Shown: in pieces, positions 22,401 through 31,400 of the stretch
Layout: the number at the start of each line of letters is the position of its first letter
Position numbering within the stretch: position 1 is the stretch's first letter
DNA from: Anodontia alba
Lineage: Eukaryota > Mollusca > Bivalvia > Lucinida > Lucinidae
Direction of reading: 5' to 3'
NCBI GenBank assembly: GCA_964016985.1
Contig: OZ024823.1
Location: 40,582,264-40,646,263 of the forward strand
DNA length: 64,000 bases
Notes under the pieces: model-generated
Told to the model about the DNA's origin: nothing
Seen by the model: the letters and a program-made list of their open reading frames with translations, nothing else
Database searches by the model: none
Translations under genes and position numbers: made by a program

Positions 22401-25400
22401 AATATCAAGGGGTCTTAGGTATCATCACAAATGGTTAGTATTGGTTACCAATCAACAAGTAGAAACATCAGGGAGCAAGAAGTCTATGTGGAAAACACCA
22501 TTGTAATATAGTCTATGCAAGTTTCTATTGAAATGAAATACACGCCAAAATATTATTCGAACACTAAAATAATAAGATTTTATATTGTCACACACTTGTC
22601 AAATCCCATTATGCTGCCGCACAAGTATGAAATCTCTGTTTTTCTTAAGTGTTTGCAACTCTTTTAATTGATCATTTGCGGGTTATCAAATTAGAACTCC
22701 TGAAAAGAGTCCATTATCAATATCTTTAACAAAAAGTAAAACTGGACAAAGCTACTTGTATATATTTCCATCTGATATTTTCTGCCATGGTAACTTACAT
22801 GTAAGTGTATTAATGCTCTAACAGGCTAGCAGTCATATTATAATGTTGTAACATGTCTTGATACTAAGCACCCTCATTCTTGTATGACTGCACAAAAAGT
22901 GCCCTACCTGATACCCCTCTGCCCTCAAATCCTAGCTGGAGCACTGTGATACAATATTAATTAACAATAAGTAATATAGCACGTTAAAAAGCATGTTTAC
23001 CCAAAATATTGAGACACCTTAACCTCTTACATACTGGTCCTAAAATTAGATTAGACCCATTTTACTACCTGCTTTCCAAAACCTGAATGGTGAAGTACAA
23101 GCATTGCAGATCCTGATTGGATGCCATGTTCTGTGGTATCTGGCCCCGAGGTTAACCGTTATAAAACTTTTTTTCATGCTCAACTCAGCTGAGCATGAAA
23201 TTAGTTCTACTAATAAGTGTCAAATTACAAAAAATTGGCTTTTTTCTTGCCTAACATAGCTGAGCATGAAATTTTCTCTGCTAATAAATATGAAAATGCC
23301 AACTTTTGTTGGCATTTTCATATTTATTAGCAGAGAAAATTTCATGCTCAGCTGAGTTGAGCATGAAAAAAGTTTTATAACCTTGGGGCCTTGGCTGTGG
23401 TATACTTTTTGCTCAGCCCTGTCTGTCCAAATACTACAGTACATGTATATGGCAAAAATAGTCTTCAACATTTCAGTTACAAACTCTGCCAATACAGAGA
23501 AACTCGGCTTAGACAGATAGAACTCAGCCATCATCAATGACTTTTTTTTGTAATGAATGCCAGAAATGTCATCATCCATTCTGGACGAGTCATATTGTAG
23601 TATTTTTTTTAAAAGTTATGGTAAATTTCCTAAAATTTTGAACACTTTATTCCATACTCTTTTGGCTTAAATTTTGCTTTTTTATGCAGCAGTTTCTTTA
23701 AATATTTAGTGGAATGGCAAACAGTGTAGACCATGATCAGACTGCTCCTTCAGGAGCAGTCTGATCAGGGTCTACACTGTTTGCATATGTCATTTTGTCA
23801 GATGCTTCAGTGTTCGAATTTTTAGGATATTTACCATACTCGTAATTTAACAGAATATTAAACAGTTAACACTTACCACGCCATGGGCAAATTCAGCAGA
23901 CAACATTTTGATTTTTTTTTCTTCTTTTTGCTAGAAAATAGGATCAAAATTGACAGTTTGCATAAAATGTCAAATCCTATTTTCTAGCAAAAATAAGAAA
24001 AATATTTCAAAATGTCATCTGCTGAAATTATTACCCAGAAAGCTGAGCATTAAACAGTAAAGAAGACTGAAATGAGGTTACCTAAGAAAAGCTACAATTA
24101 TTTGAACACAGCCACAATGAGCCTTGTCGTATACTGACATTACAGTAAGACTGTCTTTAATAAAGAAATATTGTATTGCCGAGTAAGTTAAGATCCAAGG
24201 TCTGCATTATTGGCACAAAGCCTTAACAACCCGCTTTAGTCTGGAGACCTGCAAAAGGGTAACTGGGAAACAGTGCAGACCCAGATCAGGCATTTGATCA
24301 GGGTCTCCATTGTTTGCAAATAGTTTAGCCATTTTCCTCTAAGAATATCTAATAACTTAGCCCGATATTGAAATTTGACTCTTGAAGTCTTCCAATATAT
24401 AGTGTGGGGGAGTTTATTCAGTCCAAAATGGGTTAAGAACTTACAATAGAGGTCACTGTCCTGATCTCCGGCTGTCCTTCCCAAGTCCATCCATGCAATG
24501 AAACACTCTTCTGAACCTTTTCCTTGTTGCTTCCACCAGACCTTTTTCTTTCTTTCTTCTTCTCTTCCTTTACCTTGTCTTTCTTAATTTTATCTTTAGT
24601 TTTATCTTTCATCACTTTTCCTTTCTTGTCTTTATCACATATAACAGCACTGCTGTCAGACTTTTTTCTTTTTACCTTGGGACTTTCCGACTTCTTAAGT
24701 TTATCTTCACTTTTCCTTTCCCCTCTGGGTTTAACTTTTACAGATTTTGTCTTTATGCTGCACAGTTTTGCCTTATCACCTTTATTGTTGGAACTGCTAG
24801 TGCTAGACATCCTGATTTCTGACACACTATTTTCATCCATCTGATCGGAACTCCTTTCCTGATTTTCCAAATTACTAACAATGTTTTCTTCACCAACATC
24901 AATATAGTCTTGTTCTGAACTTACTGAAGTGCTATTTGCAGCTTCAGTATGAGAAATATTGCACACATGAGACAAATGCAGGGGGTTAGTTTCTCCGAGT
25001 GAAACTTGGTGTGGAATGGGGTGTGGAATATGAGATCCATCTCCATGAGACAACTGGATTGATAATGGGTGGCTGGATTCGTGAGGTAGCTGTAAGGACA
25101 TGGGATGATGAAGTAGAAATGATGTATCTGCTGCCATTGGTTGATGCATCATGGGATTGGTAGGAGTGTGAAATGAGCCTCCAGAACAATATGCACAACC
25201 TGAAAAATAAACAAGAACAATGATTTCAGAGAAAGCAGATGTCCCACTACCAATTTTGCTTTTCAAGTGCACTATTGCTAAAATTTGACAGTTTTAGTAC
25301 AAGAGTGACCTTGAAAATTAGGTCATAATCACCAAAAAGTAATCAGTTCATTGTCTAGTCCCAAAGATATATCTACCATATTCATTCTAATATATGTCCC

Positions 25401-28400
25401 TGAGGCGTTGCAATTCATTGATGCTAATATGACAGTACTGAGTCCAAATTTGGGCCAAAAATATTTTGACAGCCTAAACTCAATTTTGCATGTGTTTGTC
25501 AATGCTTTTTCTCCTAGAAAAGTAGGATGGGAGCATTTATTAAAGAGGGGGCTTTTATTAGAATAAATAAGGTATGTAAATTTGGTAAGAATCTGATTAC
25601 TGGTTTATGAGATATAACACAGACAAGAAAGTGTCAAAGACAACACCAATGCCGGCATAAATGACATTGCCAACACCAATTGGTATCTGCACCAAAAACA
25701 ATAGGTCTCCCCCCTCTTCTGTGGGGGAACATAATGAGACATGCCATAAGAAAATGTGTCATCTGGTCCATGATCTGATACATAATTCTGTGGATGGTCA
25801 AGAAACATTATGCCTTTAAAGGAATTTTAAGTAAATAACTTATCCAATGCTCTAAGGGTTAATTGACTACAATTTGTATTGGTTACAAAATCAAATCACA
25901 ACCCATCAACAGTATCATCAATTGTATACTGGCACAAATGGTTTGGTTTTGAGATGAGGTTTTATAGACCACTCAATCCATTAGGGTTGTGTCGTGCATG
26001 GTCAGTTAACCTACTCACATTGTTCCTGGGCAGCCTTAGCCCTCTAGGCGATTTACTAGAACTTGTGCACATACTTTCATCTGTAAGTAACAACTGTTCT
26101 CTCAAATCAGCAGAAAGGGAGCATCACCACAGAAATTATTTCATGATCAATCTCCATAAAAAAGTATGTGGCCCAGCTGGGGTTCGAACTCACGACCCCT
26201 GTATCTGCATTCAGATGCACTACTGACTGCACTATAGAGCCTGGCCTGGCATGAATAGAGATAAAGACATAGTCATGCACTGCTCAATTTATCCCACCAG
26301 TTGTTTTAGTGAGAAATGTGATGCTAAAATATAAAGGCAGTTAAAGCTTTGAATTACCAACAGATCTCGACTCTTTTGGATCTTCCAGGTTAGCTATACA
26401 AAAATAATAAGCACATCTAGATTTTGTTTGTTTGTTTGCCAATTTGTGTTGAGGTTTTATGGCCCAGTTAACCCAATGGGGTCATGTCGAGCACATTTAG
26501 TTTACCTAACCACACTTTTTCTGGGCAGACTTAGTCCTCTAAGTGGTTAACCAGTATTGTGCACATTCTTTCGCCAGAAATGACAACTGCCCTTCTTGAA
26601 TCAGAGAAAGGGAGAGAATGACTAGAAAATATTTCACGATCAATCTCCACGAAATCATGTTGCCGATCCAGCAGGGGTCGAACCTGCTACCTCCTGATCA
26701 CCAGTCAGATGCACATCCAGCTGAGCCACCGAGGCAGGTACATAGATCTAGGTTTTGTAACAACTTCAGTGCACACTTTTTTTTACCTCTAGTCAAGTAT
26801 GCATTATCTGCATGACTATTGTGTGTCTATATATATAATTATATATAAAATTTCGTTTAAATAACAGTTGTCACAAAACACATTATGAACAGAACTCGAC
26901 ATACTGTTTAAGAAATAGATCAGCTCTAGCAGTGATTTGCTGAGTAATAAATCACTGTTTGGAGGTCAGTTGTAAAGTAGATCAAATCACGAGCGCGGAG
27001 CGCGAGTGATTTACATGTATCTTCTTACAACTGACCGACAAACTGTGATTTATTACTCAACAAATCACGCATAAGAGCTGATCTATTTCGATTCTAACAC
27101 ATAGAAAACGACGAAAAGGTAATTGTATCCTTTAGATTTTTCAAACTTTCCGCCATCGAATAAAGAAATCCCGCCAAAAGTTTTGACTGTAACGCTGACG
27201 TTTACATGCATTTCTTACATTGCTGAAGTGAGAAAGACGACGTTACACAGTCTATCGTCATAGAAGCTAAGACTGACGTCAGCAGCATGTCGAAATGACG
27301 TGGGAAAGGCGCCAGATAGCGTCACGCGTTTCCGCCCAGTGATTTATTGCATAATATATCACTGAGTTTAACCATTGGCTATATAGGCGAGGAGTGTTAG
27401 AATAAACCATATATTTTGTAGGAACCCATTAGAAGTGTCTTGCTGAAGTGTTTCTTATGAGTGCTTACGCCAATTTTTTGTTGAAAATGTACAATGTATG
27501 AAATCTTTTAATCCTAAAAGCACCATTCACAATCACAACAGCAGCAGATAACATTCTAAAACTTTTCCAAGAAAATAAGCCTGATGTTGCATGGAAATGG
27601 TCTGCCTAACAGATGATTCACGTGAAAGCTCAAGCCTTATTTTCTCAGGGAAAAAATGTATTTTAGAATGTCTTCTGCTACAATTTGGAATGGCACATAG
27701 AGGGTTATTAACTTACCACAATGTGAGTATGCACCATGATTATGTGGAAATGTCACTGGGTAGGCACTGCCATAGCCCTGGTGATGACAGGTAAGCACTT
27801 GTAAACTTCCAACTGGACACTGGGGACAAGGTGTTGACATCATTGCTCCTTGAACACAAGTACAACTATTGCATTGTGGGATATGCCCATGTGCTGGCAT
27901 CAACTGACCAATAAATGGATTGGTGTCTATCATCTGGACATGCGATGGAGATGAATAAGGATGAATTTCCACAGTAGATGTAGGAGGTAGATCTGTACTA
28001 GTACTTGGACAGGGCTCTTGATTATATGATCCTCTGTCCACTGCTGTTCTGCTGTTCCAGTAACTGCTTCCTTTGTTCTGGTAATAAGACTGACAACATG
28101 TGCAGGAACTTGGCCTAATCAGTCGTTTTGGATTTTCAGTATGTGTTCTAGCAGATCGGCATGTATCATTATCAGGTTTTTGCTTGTTCCGTGGCTTAAT
28201 CTCTTTATTAATTTCCTTTAGTTTCACTTTATTTTTAATAGTTTGTTTGTCTTTTTTGGACGTTTCAGATTTCAAACTTTTATTATTACTTTCCTTCATA
28301 TGTTTCTTTTGTGTCTTTAAAACTGCCGACAATTTGGCAAGTTTCATGTTTAAAATTTCTCTTTCTCCTTTAGTATCAGCTTTAAGCTTCTTAATTTTAC

Positions 28401-31400
28401 CTTGCTGCAAGATCTCTTTTGCTTTCTTAAGCCTAGCTAAATTTGCTTTTCTCTTCTTTTCTGCAATATCTTCAGGAGATTGTACCTTATTTTCCTCTGA
28501 TTTGTTTGCTGGTATGGGTGCTGCATCTGAAATCAATTTAGCTTGTTTCTTAATCTTGGCTTCATTGGCTTTTATTTTAATCAAGTCAAATTTGTCCTTC
28601 TGGAAAACCTCTTCATTGTCAACTCTCATTGTATCATCTATTATCTGATGCACACTGTTTTCACACACCTTGTTTGTCTTGGTATAGTCAGTAATATTCT
28701 CTTCAGCTCTTATTCTTTCAACTACCTCATTTATTGTTTCTTCAGCTCTTATTCTGTCAACTACTTCTTTTATTGTTTCTTCAACAGAGCTCAAAGAATA
28801 TGTTACACTACTTGTCTTTTGTTTTTTAGCAACTACCTGAACATCAGCTTCAGATTTAGATCTTTTGGGGGTCTGCTTGGTAAACTTTGTGTTTGCAGAA
28901 TCTTCTTTTTCGTAAAGGATATTCATAAATGTAACGGCATTTAAACTGGCTTCCCTCTTAACCCTTCTCTGGGCTATGGGAGTTTTGCTCTTTGGACTTC
29001 TTTCTTTGACCTTTTTACCAGTATCATCCTTTATCTTTTTTGTTGCAGATTTCTGTTTCAGACTTAGATTTTTTTCTAGCTTCTTTTCTTTGTTCTTGAG
29101 TTTAGCTGCCACTTCATTTTGTAGTTTTGCCTGCTTCTTTTTCTTGGCCTCTTTACTTTCACTGGTTACTACTTTTTTCACTCCCTTTTCAATGGTAATT
29201 TTATCCTCTTTCTGCAGGTCTTTAAAATCTTTTTCAAATTCTTTATGTCCTGATTTCTGTTCTTCAATGCCAAATGTTGAACTTCTTTCGAAGTCTTTCT
29301 CAATAATAATCTTCTTCACTTTAGCAACACTTTCAAATGATAAACTTCTCTGAAAATCAACCTTAGTACTTTTCACAGGTGAATTTCCCAAACTTCTGCA
29401 TCTTTTGCTTTCTGCATATTTGGAATTAATAGCTGCTGATTGTTTAACCTTGTCAAAAAAAGTGTTTTTGAAGTAGCACTGATACATTGGTTCATTGTAA
29501 GAAATCACACTTTCTGAGGCTTTCCTCAAACCTATTTTATGTTTGTGTTTGTAAACTACATCTGGTTCTGTCACTGATTTTTCATATAATTCAGTTTTTG
29601 TTGTATTGACATTTTCCTGACTAGCTGTATTATTTACTTCTGTCTTGATTTTATTCTCATTGGGTTGAGATGTCTTCACTGAGTTTTCATATGATTCTGC
29701 TTCATCTCCCTGATTACATGTATTATTTAGTTCTGCTTTGATGTTATCCTCATTTGATATTAACCTTCGGGACTCTGATATCTCTGTTACGAATCTATTC
29801 TTTTCTATATCTGTTCCTTTCGATTTGGTCAAATAGCCTAATACATGTATATTAGGTTGTTCATTCACTTTATAATCTTGTGTGCTCTGAAGAATAAAAT
29901 TGTTACCAATAATGAAAAAAAAAAAAACAACAATCAAACACAGCAATATCATTTCAGATTACTTGTTAAGCACTATTTGATGATAATTCTTGAATAATTT
30001 TCTGCAATTCTCCATAAAATAAAAACATGAAATGCTAAAACCCTGCCATTATTGTGTCATGGGGAGCTAACTCTGTCAAAAATTTATGAAACATACACAA
30101 TAGCAATCCCAAACCAGATCTCCACATATCAAGTTTGGTGAAAATCTGTTCAGATTTACTCAAGTTACTGTCCTGAAACAGAAATACGGATGATCGTGGG
30201 CAGATAACCGTAAAAAATTTGACGAAATTTGCCCGTTAGCGATCCCAAACCAGCTCTTTACAATATCAATGCACATAACAAGTTTGGTGAAAATCCATTG
30301 ATATTTACTCAAGCTATCATCCGGAAATGAAAATATGGATGTGTCGCAGGCAGCTCCATCAAAAATCGACAAAATTTGCCTATTTACAATCCCAAATCAG
30401 ATCTCTACATTTATCAATGCACATACAAGCTTTGGTGAAAATCCATTTATATTTACTCAAGTCATCATCCAGAAACAAAAAACCAGACATGTCGTGGCCA
30501 GATAACTCTGTCAAAAATTTGCCCATTAGCAATCCCAAACCAGATCTCCACAATATCAATGCACATACCAAGTTTGGTGAAAATCCATTGACATTCACTC
30601 AAGTTATTGTCTGGAAACGAAAATACAGACAGGCGTATGACAGTCCGTGAGACGGATGGGCAGACAGACGGACACCCGGATAACCAACATGAAACCATAA
30701 TATCCTGTCACTATCATATCCACTAAAAGTCAGTATGGCAAATGTCCTAAAATTTCATACCCAAAAGTTGCCAATAAAATGGCACATGCAAACAGATTAG
30801 ACTGCTCTGATGATCAAGGTCTATACTGTTTGCCTTTCCACTAAGTATTTTAATAAATAACTGCCTGAAAAGCATAATTTAGGTAAAAAAAGTATGGAAT
30901 AAAGTGTTAAAAATTTTGGGACATTCACCGTACCCATAACATAATTTTTTTTAATGAGAAATAACACTTATCCTCAAAAGAGTTTGCAAAAACTTTTCAA
31001 GGTCTGTCTGACACTGATCAGACAACTAATTAAAATGTATTTGAAATTCTCAGAACCTCAGCCAGACCAAACAAATTTTTGTCCAACATGACCCACAGTC
31101 CTACAGATTTTGCATAGACTGCACTAAACAGAACTCCATAATAGATCCCCTGAAAACTTGTAACAAATGCAAACAGAAACTCCTGGTGGAAATGAGATGT
31201 GGAGGCTGATCCAAATCTTGTCTGTCTGCATATGTTCACTCAAGGAGAAGCTGATATACTGAAAGGGGTCTGATATTCTGAAAGAGGTCTCATAAAATAT
31301 GTGGACAAAAGACTGCCCTGATCAGTCTGCCTGTCAGTAGAGTATTCAAGACATTCACTGCAGAATTCCCACTATCATACATGCCAGTTTCACAATGAAA

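Larger units (their letters stand above)
25200..27716. other. BAHD1 intron 2
   Basis: GT...AG intron holding two SINEs (25935-26250, 26437-26740), a CpG-bearing foldback (26905-27105), a neighbouring inverted-end element (27091-27405) and a family H hairpin (27505-27705). 25260-25930 shows no repeat or exon that I recognise. Confidence 0.7.

Noticed and set aside
24524..24844. 106-codon forward ORF opposite BAHD1 exon 3
   Set aside because: It is the Leu/Phe/Ser-rich antisense of the Lys-rich coding exon.
28100..29353. Three forward ORFs of 125-182 codons
   Set aside because: Antisense shadows of BAHD1 exon 2; Lys codons (AAA/AAG) read as Phe/Leu on the other strand.
29887..29952. Hydrophobic N-terminal leader (possible signal peptide) of the 771-codon ORF
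   Set aside because: It is translated poly-T/A sequence directly upstream of a good splice acceptor, and BAHD1 is nuclear.
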